Below are positions 52,152-61,496 of a stretch of 64,000 nt of DNA, piece by piece. The notes beneath the pieces are model-generated. The model was not told where the DNA came from and made no database searches. It saw nothing but the letters and a program-made list of their open reading frames with translations. Position 1 is the first letter of the stretch. Each line of letters starts with the position of its first letter. The stretch lies in the NCBI RefSeq assembly GCF_900103125.1, contig NZ_FNJV01000005.1, forward strand, positions 62,001 through 126,000, given 5' to 3'. Source of the DNA: Mucilaginibacter sp. OK268 (GTDB lineage Bacteria; Bacteroidota; Bacteroidia; Sphingobacteriales; Sphingobacteriaceae). The translations under genes were made by a program, and so were the position numbers.

Positions 52152-52277
52152 ATCGATCTATATTACTGTTTGTAGAGCTATGAGGAATAAAATACCCAAC
52201 TTTTTGTTCGCATAAGTTATTGTTAACTTGTTACCCCATGGCCTGAATTTTGCCTGACCAGCTTATATTCAGAACCT

Positions 52278-53009
52278 ATGTTAATTGATTGCATGATTGT
52301 TGATGACGATGAGATGGTGCTTTTCCCTCTTCGCATTCTTGTTGACAACACCCCATTTTTAAACCTGTTATCGTTTTATGCTGATCCTGCCGAAGCGTTG
52401 TTGGCTATAGAAAGCCAAAATCCTCAACTTGTTTTTCTCGATATTCATATGCCCGGGCTCAATGGTATTGAATTGGCCCGCATCATTAATGAGCGCATGG
52501 GTACCGATGCGCCGCGTATTATTTTTACTACCGGATTTAAGCATTTTGCTATAGATGCTTACAAAGTCAACGCTCTTGATTACCTGCTTAAACCAGTTGA
52601 GCATGATGCTTTTATGAAGGCGGTTTATAAGGCTAAAGCAGATATAGAGAACAACAGGCAACTGCAAATCTTAGCTGATTATACGGAGCACGATTTTATT
52701 TTTTTACGGGTTGAGTATGAATTGGTGAAGGTTTATCTAAAGAACATACTTTACATTGAAGGATTTAAGGATTATGTGAAAGTTTATGTAACCAACACCG
52801 ATGGTTATATAAAATCATTGACGACCATGAAAAACCTGGAAGAAAAATTAAAAACTGGCGCATTTATGAGAGTGCATCGTTCTTTCATCGTGTCGCTGGA
52901 TAAGATCGATAGTGTTACCAGGAGCACCATCCGGTTTGGAAAAATACTGATACCAGTTAGCGAACAATATCGCGAACCGTTTAAAAAGTTTATCGACAAA
53001 TGGTTTTAA
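52278..53009 (+). CDS. LytTR-family response regulator
   Basis: This 243-residue protein has an N-terminal receiver domain with acidic DDDE (9-12) and the phosphate-accepting Asp55 in LVFLDIHMPG. LDYLLKPVEHDAF closes the receiver. The LytTR DNA-binding domain (about 140-240) has YIEGFKDYVKVY and the FMRVHRSFIVSLDKID core. No LytS-type kinase lies beside it; the hybrid kinase at 54309 has its own receiver, so a partner is unknown. Confidence 0.93.
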   Translation: MLIDCMIVDDDEMVLFPLRILVDNTPFLNLLSFYADPAEALLAIESQNPQLVFLDIHMPGLNGIELARIINERMGTDAPRIIFTTGFKHFAIDAYKVNALDYLLKPVEHDAFMKAVYKAKADIENNRQLQILADYTEHDFIFLRVEYELVKVYLKNILYIEGFKDYVKVYVTNTDGYIKSLTTMKNLEEKLKTGAFMRVHRSFIVSLDKIDSVTRSTIRFGKILIPVSEQYREPFKKFIDKWF

Positions 53010-53222
53010 CCTTAATCCCCAGGTTTTAAACTTTTGTCGACATTATGCGGGTATCTGTCGAAACTATTTAATATTAGATTTAAAACTTATTTTATTTGAT
53101 GTGGATTTGCAATATAACAATGCGTAGCTTTATATAACTATGCACAGGTTATGGTATAATTAAACCCATGTTGTAGTTTAACTATCATTTACCTGATCCT
53201 TTAACCTAATTTTATAATTCAA

Positions 53223-53930
53223 ATGGAAACAAGCACTTTTTCAAAATTTTCGGCCGAGTTTTTCGGCACACTGGTATTGGTTTTGATGGGCTGTGGCAGC
53301 GCGGTAATTGCCGGTGCCAACGGCACAAGTGGTGTTGGTTTGTTGGGTATCTCTTTTGCTTTTGGTTTATCGGTTGTGGCAATGGCTTATGCTATTGGCC
53401 ATATATCAGGTTGCCATATTAATCCGGCCATTTCTATAGGTATGGTTGTTGCCGGCCGTATGAAAGCAAATGAAGCAGTTATTTATATTATAGCCCAGGT
53501 ATTGGGCGCTATTGCCGGTGCAGGCATCTTGTTGCTCATAGCATCCGGAAAAGACGGGTATAGTGTTGCGGCTAATGGTTTAGGGCAAAATGGTTATGAT
53601 GCCTTTTCGCCCGGTCATTACAATTTGGTATCCGGCTTTATTGCCGAAACAGTTTTTACCTTCATCTTCCTGTTGGTGATTTTTGGTTCAACTTCTACTA
53701 AAAATATACATGGTGGTTTCGCGGGTCTGTCAATAGGATTAAGTCTGGTGCTTATCCATATAGTAGGTATTATGGTTACAGGTGTATCGGTAAATCCGGC
53801 ACGTAGTATTGGCCCCGCATTACTGGTAGGTGGAGCAGCCATCAGCCAGTTATGGCTATTTATTGTGGCCCCAATATTAGGTGCCGTATTAAGCGCCGCA
53901 GTATGGCGTCTTTTATTAGAGAGAAAATAA
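53223..53930 (+). CDS. aqpZ: AqpZ-type aquaporin
   Basis: This 235-residue inner-membrane channel has six helices and the two pore NPA motifs: Asn67-Pro-Ala69 in HINPAIS and Asn191-Pro-Ala193 in VNPARS. His179 (VLIHIVG) and Arg194 match the water-selective filter of AqpZ rather than the wider glycerol channel. It should conduct water for osmotic balance. It is transcribed alone. Confidence 0.93.
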   Translation: METSTFSKFSAEFFGTLVLVLMGCGSAVIAGANGTSGVGLLGISFAFGLSVVAMAYAIGHISGCHINPAISIGMVVAGRMKANEAVIYIIAQVLGAIAGAGILLLIASGKDGYSVAANGLGQNGYDAFSPGHYNLVSGFIAETVFTFIFLLVIFGSTSTKNIHGGFAGLSIGLSLVLIHIVGIMVTGVSVNPARSIGPALLVGGAAISQLWLFIVAPILGAVLSAAVWRLLLERK

Positions 53931-53942
53931 AAGACAAAATAC

Positions 53943-53983
53943 ACAACCAGGTCGGCATGGTTATTCCTGTCTGATCTGGTTGT
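53943..53983 (+). terminator. Weak hairpin downstream of the aquaporin gene
   Basis: ACAACCAGGTC (53943-53953) pairs with GATCTGGTTGT (53973-53983) with one G-U pair and a 19-base loop. No T-run follows, so it is a weak terminator candidate. The rest of the 378-base spacer up to 54308 shows no gene. Confidence 0.45.
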
Positions 53984-54308
53984 ATCTAAAAGCTAACACA
54001 AAAACAAACTACTTTTACCGGCTGTTTTTAATAAGGATCAAGCCCTTATCCATTCTCCTGTTATTACCCCAATAACTAATTACCGGCAAAAATTGTTAAG
54101 TAATACTATATTCCCACCACATAGGACATCCTTTTTTAACCCGCTGAAATTTCGTTTATGATCTGTATTTTTATTTAATTGTTTATATTTTAAACTTATT
54201 CTTACATTGAGTTAAAAATATATCTCCCCGGGCTTTAATAAATGTTATTATTGCCCTTGATTTTGCCAGTTAAATATCGGCATGATACTTGTTTAGCTTA
54301 CCGCCTTA

Positions 54309-56438
54309 ATGAAATCTACATATACTCAAAAAATCTCGAGGACAATTATGCTGGCGTTTTTAGCATTGATTATTATCCTCGCTATAATCGCGCTTTTTGT
54401 ACGTAATTCTATCTCCAATAAATTACAGGATCTTTCCAAACTAGCTCATGATGTTGAATATGATCAAGCAAGGCCGCAGCAGGCCCTATTGCTATTACAT
54501 GAGGCCGAAGATGATTTCCAGGAATCGCTATTAAGTACCGGCGATGAAAAAAGTAAAGCTTATAAAGCTAAGCTGTCACAGGCATTTAACCTGATTGATA
54601 CGCTACTGAAGGATCACGCCAATATGCCGGGCCTAACCGAAGAACAACATCAAAAAGTGCTGTATTGGCACGTTAAAAAATTAGAATTATCGGGTAAGCT
54701 ATATGAGCTTAAACACAATTTTGATTCCCTGCTTACCGTTTATGCCGATTTTAATGAAGCTGCCGGTAAAAATCCAGTCAACATCAGCATGACAAACGGA
54801 ACCCGGAAAAAGAATATTGAAAATAAAGCAGACACTATAAAGAAAGATATTTTAGGCAAAAAGAAAGGCCTCTTCGGGCGACTAAAAGATGCTATCGTTA
54901 ATAAAAATGGCAACCCTTCCTCCAGTATTATTGTGGTTAACCATAGCCGGACAAACTTGTTGGTTGACTCGGCCACCCGCAAAGTGGCTTATCAGGAGAA
55001 AAAGAATTACAATCAGAAATTAAAACTACTACAGGATCGAAATGTCAAACTTCTGGCTACACAAAAAGACCTAACAACACTCAACATCCATATCCGCAAT
55101 GAGCTGGAAAACATTATAAATGGTGTAAAGGATATCAATTACAATATCGCTAACGAGTTTAAAGGGATGACCTTTAAAAGCTACCAGGAAACCACCCGGC
55201 TAATAAATAATTTTTACCTGGCCGCGCTTTTCCTGGTACTGATATTTGCCGCATTACTCATTGTATTTATACTTAAACTTGGCGTATCTGAAACCCTGTT
55301 ACGGCAGGAAAATCAACGGTCGGTAACTATTGCCCAGCAAAAAATGGATCTGTTGCAACACATGAGCCATGAAATACGCAACCCGCTTACAGCAATAAAG
55401 GGCTTTCTGTATATATTCAGTCAAACCAATCTGTCGCCACGGCAAGCAGATATGCTTGGCTCTATCAGGCTTTCGTCTGATATGTTGTTACGCACATTGA
55501 ATGATACGCTTGATGCCGCCAAAATGGAGAATAGCGAGTTTAAGATCAACCGCGATCCTTTCAATGCCGATTTTGTATTAAAAGAGGTGATAGAAAGCAT
55601 GGAATTTAGCGCCACTAAAAAGAAACTCAGCTTGGAATATCATTTTGAAGGCGATAAGAGCGCCCTGGTTTTAGGTGATAGTTTCAGACTTAAACAGGTG
55701 ATGGTTAACTTGCTAAGCAACGCCATTAAATATACCAACACAGGCGGTGTTACTGTAAAAGCTTCCCTGGTATCAGTAAATAAGGAAAGCAGGCTGGTGG
55801 TTGATATTACCGATACGGGTGCCGGTATCAGTACGGAGCAGCAGGCCAATCTTTTTTCTAAGTACTATCAAACCAATTCAGCAAAAGGTCAAACCGGAAC
55901 AGGGCTTGGGCTTTATATCTGCAAGCAACTGGTTCAACTGCAAAAAGGGCAGATCAGTGTAAAAAGTATCGTTAGTAAAGGGAGCACTTTTAGTTTTTAT
56001 ATACCTTACGAAGCCGGCAGCCATGCTATTGATAAGCAAAAAATAGATGATCCGTTATCATTACTAAACGGTATCAGTATCCTTGCTGTGGATGATAATG
56101 AGCTAAGTTTGATGTTCCTGAAAATGATGACCAGTAAGTGGAATATTAAATTTCACCAGGCCCATAACGGAGAGGCGGCATTAGATATCCTGACTAAAGA
56201 AACCATCACTGTTATATTAACAGATATCCAGATGCCTACCATGGATGGTCATGAACTTATCGCGGCTATCCGGCGATTAAAAGCCCCATTGAACGAAGTT
56301 CCTGTTATCGCGATCAGCGGTACCTCAAAACCATCAGATGCCGAAAAACTTTCGAAAAAAGGATTTTCGGGCTTTGTTACCAAACCATTTGCTGAGGCCG
56401 AATTGGTACGGCAGATCATCAGCGCGTTGAAATTATAA
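54309..56438 (+). CDS. Hybrid histidine kinase with C-terminal receiver
   Basis: This 709-residue inner-membrane sensor has helices at about 12-30 and 302-323 flanking a periplasmic, helical, partly coiled domain of about 270 residues with no family I recognise. The HisKA box has His354 in HMSHEIRNPL. The HATPase region has NLLSNAIKY, DTGAGIS and GTGLGLYICKQL. The receiver (about 590-709) has DDNE, Asp639 in LTDIQMPTMDG and VTKPF. The gene converges with the next one. The signal is unknown. Confidence 0.93.
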   Translation: MKSTYTQKISRTIMLAFLALIIILAIIALFVRNSISNKLQDLSKLAHDVEYDQARPQQALLLLHEAEDDFQESLLSTGDEKSKAYKAKLSQAFNLIDTLLKDHANMPGLTEEQHQKVLYWHVKKLELSGKLYELKHNFDSLLTVYADFNEAAGKNPVNISMTNGTRKKNIENKADTIKKDILGKKKGLFGRLKDAIVNKNGNPSSSIIVVNHSRTNLLVDSATRKVAYQEKKNYNQKLKLLQDRNVKLLATQKDLTTLNIHIRNELENIINGVKDINYNIANEFKGMTFKSYQETTRLINNFYLAALFLVLIFAALLIVFILKLGVSETLLRQENQRSVTIAQQKMDLLQHMSHEIRNPLTAIKGFLYIFSQTNLSPRQADMLGSIRLSSDMLLRTLNDTLDAAKMENSEFKINRDPFNADFVLKEVIESMEFSATKKKLSLEYHFEGDKSALVLGDSFRLKQVMVNLLSNAIKYTNTGGVTVKASLVSVNKESRLVVDITDTGAGISTEQQANLFSKYYQTNSAKGQTGTGLGLYICKQLVQLQKGQISVKSIVSKGSTFSFYIPYEAGSHAIDKQKIDDPLSLLNGISILAVDDNELSLMFLKMMTSKWNIKFHQAHNGEAALDILTKETITVILTDIQMPTMDGHELIAAIRRLKAPLNEVPVIAISGTSKPSDAEKLSKKGFSGFVTKPFAEAELVRQIISALKL

Positions 56439-56448
56439 GTCTTAGTTT

Positions 56449-56523
56449 GTATCAAGTAGCTAGTATCAAGATTCTCGACTTGCTGGTGTTTTGTCGTGAT
56501 ACTTGATACTAACTACTTGATAC
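56449..56523. repeat. Inverted repeat between convergent genes
   Basis: GTATCAAGTAGCTAGTATCAAG (56449-56470) and CTTGATACTAACTACTTGATAC (56502-56523) form 22-base arms with a single mismatch. Each arm holds two copies of GTATCAAG. It could act as a bidirectional terminator; the internal repeats suggest a dispersed element. Confidence 0.75.
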
Positions 56524-58151
56524 TAAAAGTCGTGATATAAATTCCGGAAGCCGCTTTTTACACCAAAGGTAATCAGGGTTGTTTTGTTATCGCTTAGGGC
56601 ATTCTTTTCCTGCCTGTAAAGACCACCGATTTCAATGCGGAGATTGGTTTTGGGATTTACCAGGAACGATACAGTACCCTCGCCATAATAAAGCTGTGTG
56701 CTGATACCCTGACCAATAACAGGGGTTGGATTTGGATTAACCGGATATGGTTTGGTCAGTAACTTTCCGTTATTGTCGATTGCGTTAGCATCAAGCCCGT
56801 ATTTGCCATAATCAAGTTGACCCTGAAAATCAAAGCGGCCAACCGAGTAGTTGATGATACCCAAAAACTCCCTGAAATTAGCACCAAAAGGATGAGCAAG
56901 CGGGTCGCCGAAAAAGGTGTAATTATTAAGCGTTTGCGTGCTGGAGTAGGTGTATGGTTTTACGGTATTAAACTCAAAAAGATAATTTAAGCGATTAACC
57001 TTAAATATATCGGCTCCGCGTATACCCAATTGTACACCATTGGTATTATCCAGGTTATTGCCCGAAAAGAAGTTGCTGAATTTAAACCTATCAAGCAGTA
57101 ATTGACCGTAAATGGCTGTTTTGTCAAATATTTTATACTTGCCTGTAAAGCCCATAAATACATTATCCTTAGGTGATGCAGATGATCCTAAGCCGCTGGA
57201 GAATACTAATGGATTGATAAAGTTCACATCAAAACCACGCCTGTTTCCCTGTGCATCGGCTTCCGGAGTGATCAGCGCGTTGAAGAAACCTAATGATACA
57301 CGGTTGCTTACGTTCCAGTCTAAATAATGAAACATAGCCCATTTACGCCTGTTGCTTCCCAGTTGGTCAAACTTGGGTTCTTTGAGATCCTCCAGATACG
57401 CCCAGGCCATCATGTATTGCACTCTGCCCAAATTTGCAGTCACCCGTAGTAAGGGCATGTTCGCAGCATAGTCTGATAACAACAGTGATCTGTAGCCATC
57501 GCCTACAAACATTTTATCCTGGCCCAGGGTAATGTTCAACTGTTTTATAGGCGTATAAGACGCAATAGCTGTAACGTACGACCAATCCTGGGAATCTTGC
57601 TTCTGGCCGTTATAATGGCGGGCATAAGCCTGGCCGGGTATAAAAGCATTGGCGTTTACAACATCGTTATAGTAACCCGGAAACTTGGCCTGATCTTCAA
57701 ATCCGCTGGTGTAAAACGAGAATTTGGTGCCTACCGTACCGCCAAACTGAAAGCCACGGGCATTTAAATAAGTTGATCGTTTACCGGAAAAATCTCTTCC
57801 AACCTGTAAATCTGCAATAACGTCTCCGTAAAAAGTATAATCTTTAGTCTGTACGTCAAACAGGTGCTCGTTAAACAGCTTACGGCTAAGCCATGTTTTG
57901 CGTTGGTCACTTACCCCTACATTCATAACAGAATCATAGGTGCCATTGATCAGGCTGTCAATTAAAAAAGGCCGTAAAGACGTGTGAAACGAACTTTTTG
58001 TACTATATATATCACCGTTGAATTTTTGATAAAGCAGATAAGACTGTGGTAAATAAACAGATTGCGCATTGCTTATCTGAACTGATAGGAGGAGTATCCC
58101 CGCTAACAAAAATAATTTTATAGACCGAACGAAGTAGAGTTTTTGCATCAC
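56523..58151 (-). CDS. Outer-membrane beta-barrel protein, Wzi/RemB-like
   Basis: This 542-residue protein has a signal peptide (cleaved near SNAQ) and many alternating amphipathic strands ending in aromatic residues, as in an outer-membrane barrel. The segments GDVIADLQVGRD, FQFGGTVGTKFSFY and ITLGQDKMFVGDGYRSL recall Wzi-like capsule proteins and the gliding protein RemB of Bacteroidota; this assignment is by memory and is moderate. It is transcribed alone. Confidence 0.6.
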   Translation of the reverse strand: MMQKLYFVRSIKLFLLAGILLLSVQISNAQSVYLPQSYLLYQKFNGDIYSTKSSFHTSLRPFLIDSLINGTYDSVMNVGVSDQRKTWLSRKLFNEHLFDVQTKDYTFYGDVIADLQVGRDFSGKRSTYLNARGFQFGGTVGTKFSFYTSGFEDQAKFPGYYNDVVNANAFIPGQAYARHYNGQKQDSQDWSYVTAIASYTPIKQLNITLGQDKMFVGDGYRSLLLSDYAANMPLLRVTANLGRVQYMMAWAYLEDLKEPKFDQLGSNRRKWAMFHYLDWNVSNRVSLGFFNALITPEADAQGNRRGFDVNFINPLVFSSGLGSSASPKDNVFMGFTGKYKIFDKTAIYGQLLLDRFKFSNFFSGNNLDNTNGVQLGIRGADIFKVNRLNYLFEFNTVKPYTYSSTQTLNNYTFFGDPLAHPFGANFREFLGIINYSVGRFDFQGQLDYGKYGLDANAIDNNGKLLTKPYPVNPNPTPVIGQGISTQLYYGEGTVSFLVNPKTNLRIEIGGLYRQEKNALSDNKTTLITFGVKSGFRNLYHDF

Positions 58152-58250
58152 AACAAAGTAAGCATTATTTATATTAACATGAAAATTGGATAAGCTTATT
58201 GCCTAAGGAAATAATACCCTTATTTGTTTTACAAAATAACAGATTAATGA

Positions 58251-58278
58251 TTGTAAAAGTTAATTTATGTTAAATTTG
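58251..58278 (+). promoter_or_regulatory. Bacteroidota-type promoter of the DUF2723 gene
   Basis: TTG at 58251-58253 and TAAATTTG at 58271-58278 are 17 bases apart, within the range for TTG/TAnnTTTG promoters. The start of transcription would be near 58285, 74 bases before the start codon. Confidence 0.55.
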
Positions 58279-58358
58279 GTGGCACGAAACTGTTTTTTTT
58301 TAATAAGCTATAAAAATCCTGATATTTGCCCGCGCTATAAAACCATACGATATATTAA

Positions 58359-61300
58359 ATGCAATACAAAAAAATCAATAACCTTTTAGGCTGGCTTTGC
58401 TTTGTTATAGCTTCTGTTACCTACATTTTAACACTTGAGCCCTCCGTAAGTTTTTGGGATTGCGGCGAATTTATTTCATGTGCTTACCGTTTACAGGTAG
58501 CCCATCAACCCGGGTACCCTGTTTTTGCCATGTTGGGCAAATTGTTTTCGCTGTTATCATTCGGCGATAATACCAAAGTACCTTATTTTACAAACTTAGG
58601 CTCGGCTGTAGCCAGCGGGGCAACTATCATGTTTTTGTTTTGGACAATAACCGCCCTGGCCAAAAAGATGCTTTTAAATAAACGCGATGATGTGGTGGAG
58701 CAATCAAACCTCATCCTGATCATGGGAGCAGGCCTGGTTGGCGCATTGGCTTTTACCTATACCGATACCTTTTGGTTTTCGGCGGTTGAAACCATAGTAT
58801 TTGCCTTATCATCCCTGTGTACCGCTATTGTGTTTTGGGCCATATTAAAATGGGATGCCCATGCCGATGAAAAAGGGGCCGATAAATGGCTGGTTTTTAT
58901 TGCCTATGTTATAGGTTTATCTATCGGTATCCATTTGCTTAATTTGTTAACTATCCCGGCTATCGCCATGGTATACTTCTTTCGCAGGAGTAAAAATATT
59001 ACCGTTAAAAACGGTATCCTGGCATTTTTAGCCGGCGTTGTTATCCTGGGGCTGGTACAATACGGCATCAGGGGATACACCATAAAGTTTGCTGCCTATT
59101 TTGATCTTTTCTTTGTCAACTCACTGGGAATGGGTTTTGGCAGCGGCGCGTTTTTCTTTATATTATTAATTGTTGTTGCGCTTGTAGGTGGTATTATATA
59201 TAGTATCCGCGCTAAAAAGCCAACGCTTAACCTGGCTTTATTATGCGTTGCATTTATTTATTTTGGTTATGCTGCTTTTGCCTATATACCTATCAGGGCT
59301 ACTGCAAATCCCGATCTGAATAACTCGCACCCCGATAACGCTTTTACACTTTACGGTTACCTGAACCGTATTCAATACGGCGAAACTCCTTTACTGAGCG
59401 GCCCGTACTACGATGCTACAGTTACCGACCAAAAAGAAGGCAGTATCATTTACCGTAAAGGAAAAACACAGTACGAAAATGCCGGTAAAAAGATCGAAAC
59501 CGAATACAGTCATACCACGCCATTCCCGCGTATGTACAGTACCGAACCAAACGATGTTCAGTTTTACAAAGAGTGGTTGCGCATTCCTGATGGACAGACA
59601 CCTGGTTTTGGCGATAACCTGAAATTTATGGCCACCTGGCAAATGTACCAGATGTATTGGCGCTATTTCCTTTGGAATTTTGTAGGCCGCACCAATGATG
59701 CTGACGGACAAACCAGTATGGTAGGTATCGATGGTAACTGGACTACGGGGCTTTTTGATAAAAACTTACCAAAATCAGTAACTAAAGGAACAACCTATAC
59801 GCCGCTATATGCTCTTCCGCTCATCATTGGCCTAATAGGTGCCTTTTATCACCTTAACCGTAAAAAGAAGGATGCGCTTATCGTGTTATTGTTATTCTTC
59901 TTTACCGGGCTCGCTATTGTGTTATACGTTAATCAGCCATCTATACAGCCACGCGAACGTGATTATTCATACGTAGGCTCGTTTTACGCTTTTGCCATTT
60001 GGATAGGTCTGGGTGTTATTGCTATTGCCGAATTCGCACGTAAATACATCAATGCCAATACAGCTGCAATCGGTTCAACCGTGATCTGCTTATTGCTGGC
60101 TCCTGTATTGCTGGCCAGCAAAGAGTGGAAAAGCCATGACCGCTCCACTAAGTGGACCGCGCATGATATGGCTTATAACTACCTGATATCGTGCCCGCCT
60201 AATGCCATATTGTTTACCTATGGCGATAATGACACTTACTCTTTGTGGTATGATCAGGAAGTAGAAGGCATACGCCCAGATGTGCGCATTGTTAACCTGA
60301 GCTTGTTTACCGGTGATTGGTACATCCGCCAGATGCAAGGCAAAATGAATCAGTCGGAACCATTGCCTATCACCATGCCTTATGATAAATATAAGGAAGG
60401 GGTGAGGGATGTTATTTATTACAGCGACCGTAAAATAGCCGGACCTGTGGAAGTAAAAGAGATATTTGATTTTATTTCTTCAGATGACAGGGCCGCCCAG
60501 GTACAATATCAAAGTGGCGACTGGGGTAACTATTTACCAAGTAAGAACTTTAAAATCACCATTGATCCTGATGAGGTAATAAAAAATGGTGTGGTTACTG
60601 CTGATCAAAAAGACAAGATCACTAAAGTGATGGACTGGAAATTCACATCAAACTATGTTACTAAAGATAACCTGGCAATGCTGGACATTTTGGCCCACAA
60701 CCATTGGAAAAGGCCAATTTGCTTTACCACCACCATTGGTAATGACAACCTGATTGGTTTGCAGCCCTATTTGTATAAAGAAGGCTTTACTTATCACCTG
60801 ATCCCTTTTGAAAAAGATACCACCAAACGCGATCAGCTGGGTAAAACCAATACCATGGTGATGTACAACAACATCATGAACAAGTTTAAATTCGGGAACT
60901 TTAAAAATGCCCGTTACCTGGATCATGAGTCAACATCAATGTTCTACCCGGTAATGGCATCCACATTTATTGATCTGATCCAAAACCTGATGCAGGAAGG
61001 TCATAATGACCTGGCCTTGAAAGCACTGCATAAATACGACCAGGAAATGCCCGATATTACGCCATATATTGATGTGGCGGGTCGTAAATTATTCCTGGCT
61101 CAACTGGCATTTCAGCTTAATGATGTGGTTTTGGGTAAAAGGCTTACCACCAGCATTGATGATTATGTTATCGATCAGCTGGATTACAACTATCACCTGC
61201 TATCTGATAATTCCAGCAGCGTAAACATACGCGATGTGCAGATCAGTTTGCAATTGCTCAACGGCATAGCCGATTTTACAAAGGAAAATAAACAAACCGA

Positions 61301-61376
61301 TATCAATAAAAAAGTATCAGCACAATTGAATGATTATATGAAAAAGTTTGCCCCTATCTTAGGCAGCGGACAATAG
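58359..61376 (+). CDS. DUF2723 GT-C-like membrane glycosyltransferase
   Basis: This 1005-residue protein has about 12 hydrophobic helices in residues 1-570 and a large soluble C-terminal part. Asp34 and Glu37 in SFWDCGEF and the following AHQPGYP lie in the first outer loop, where GT-C enzymes have catalytic acids. RERDYSYVGSFYAFAIW is another family segment. The family is related to protein O-mannosyltransferases, and a role in glycosylating exported proteins is inferred, not shown. A terminator hairpin follows. Confidence 0.85.
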   Translation: MQYKKINNLLGWLCFVIASVTYILTLEPSVSFWDCGEFISCAYRLQVAHQPGYPVFAMLGKLFSLLSFGDNTKVPYFTNLGSAVASGATIMFLFWTITALAKKMLLNKRDDVVEQSNLILIMGAGLVGALAFTYTDTFWFSAVETIVFALSSLCTAIVFWAILKWDAHADEKGADKWLVFIAYVIGLSIGIHLLNLLTIPAIAMVYFFRRSKNITVKNGILAFLAGVVILGLVQYGIRGYTIKFAAYFDLFFVNSLGMGFGSGAFFFILLIVVALVGGIIYSIRAKKPTLNLALLCVAFIYFGYAAFAYIPIRATANPDLNNSHPDNAFTLYGYLNRIQYGETPLLSGPYYDATVTDQKEGSIIYRKGKTQYENAGKKIETEYSHTTPFPRMYSTEPNDVQFYKEWLRIPDGQTPGFGDNLKFMATWQMYQMYWRYFLWNFVGRTNDADGQTSMVGIDGNWTTGLFDKNLPKSVTKGTTYTPLYALPLIIGLIGAFYHLNRKKKDALIVLLLFFFTGLAIVLYVNQPSIQPRERDYSYVGSFYAFAIWIGLGVIAIAEFARKYINANTAAIGSTVICLLLAPVLLASKEWKSHDRSTKWTAHDMAYNYLISCPPNAILFTYGDNDTYSLWYDQEVEGIRPDVRIVNLSLFTGDWYIRQMQGKMNQSEPLPITMPYDKYKEGVRDVIYYSDRKIAGPVEVKEIFDFISSDDRAAQVQYQSGDWGNYLPSKNFKITIDPDEVIKNGVVTADQKDKITKVMDWKFTSNYVTKDNLAMLDILAHNHWKRPICFTTTIGNDNLIGLQPYLYKEGFTYHLIPFEKDTTKRDQLGKTNTMVMYNNIMNKFKFGNFKNARYLDHESTSMFYPVMASTFIDLIQNLMQEGHNDLALKALHKYDQEMPDITPYIDVAGRKLFLAQLAFQLNDVVLGKRLTTSIDDYVIDQLDYNYHLLSDNSSSVNIRDVQISLQLLNGIADFTKENKQTDINKKVSAQLNDYMKKFAPILGSGQ

Positions 61377-61394
61377 TATACTTTCAGCTATATC

Positions 61395-61430
61395 AAAAAG
61401 CCATCTCAGTTTTGTGGGATGGCTTTTTTT
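61395..61430 (+). terminator. Rho-independent terminator after the DUF2723 gene
   Basis: AAAAAGCCATCTC (61395-61407) pairs with GGGATGGCTTTTT (61416-61428) with one G-U pair and an 8-base loop, ending in a T-run. Confidence 0.88.
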
Positions 61431-61496
61431 ATACGCTCTATGATATTTTAAATAAATATCGAAAAGTCAGGTTCTTTCTTTATTTTCAATGCCTGT

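Noticed and set aside
54230..54265. GGGC...GCCC hairpin before the hybrid kinase gene
   Set aside because: The stem has two mismatches and no clear role; not strong enough to annotate.
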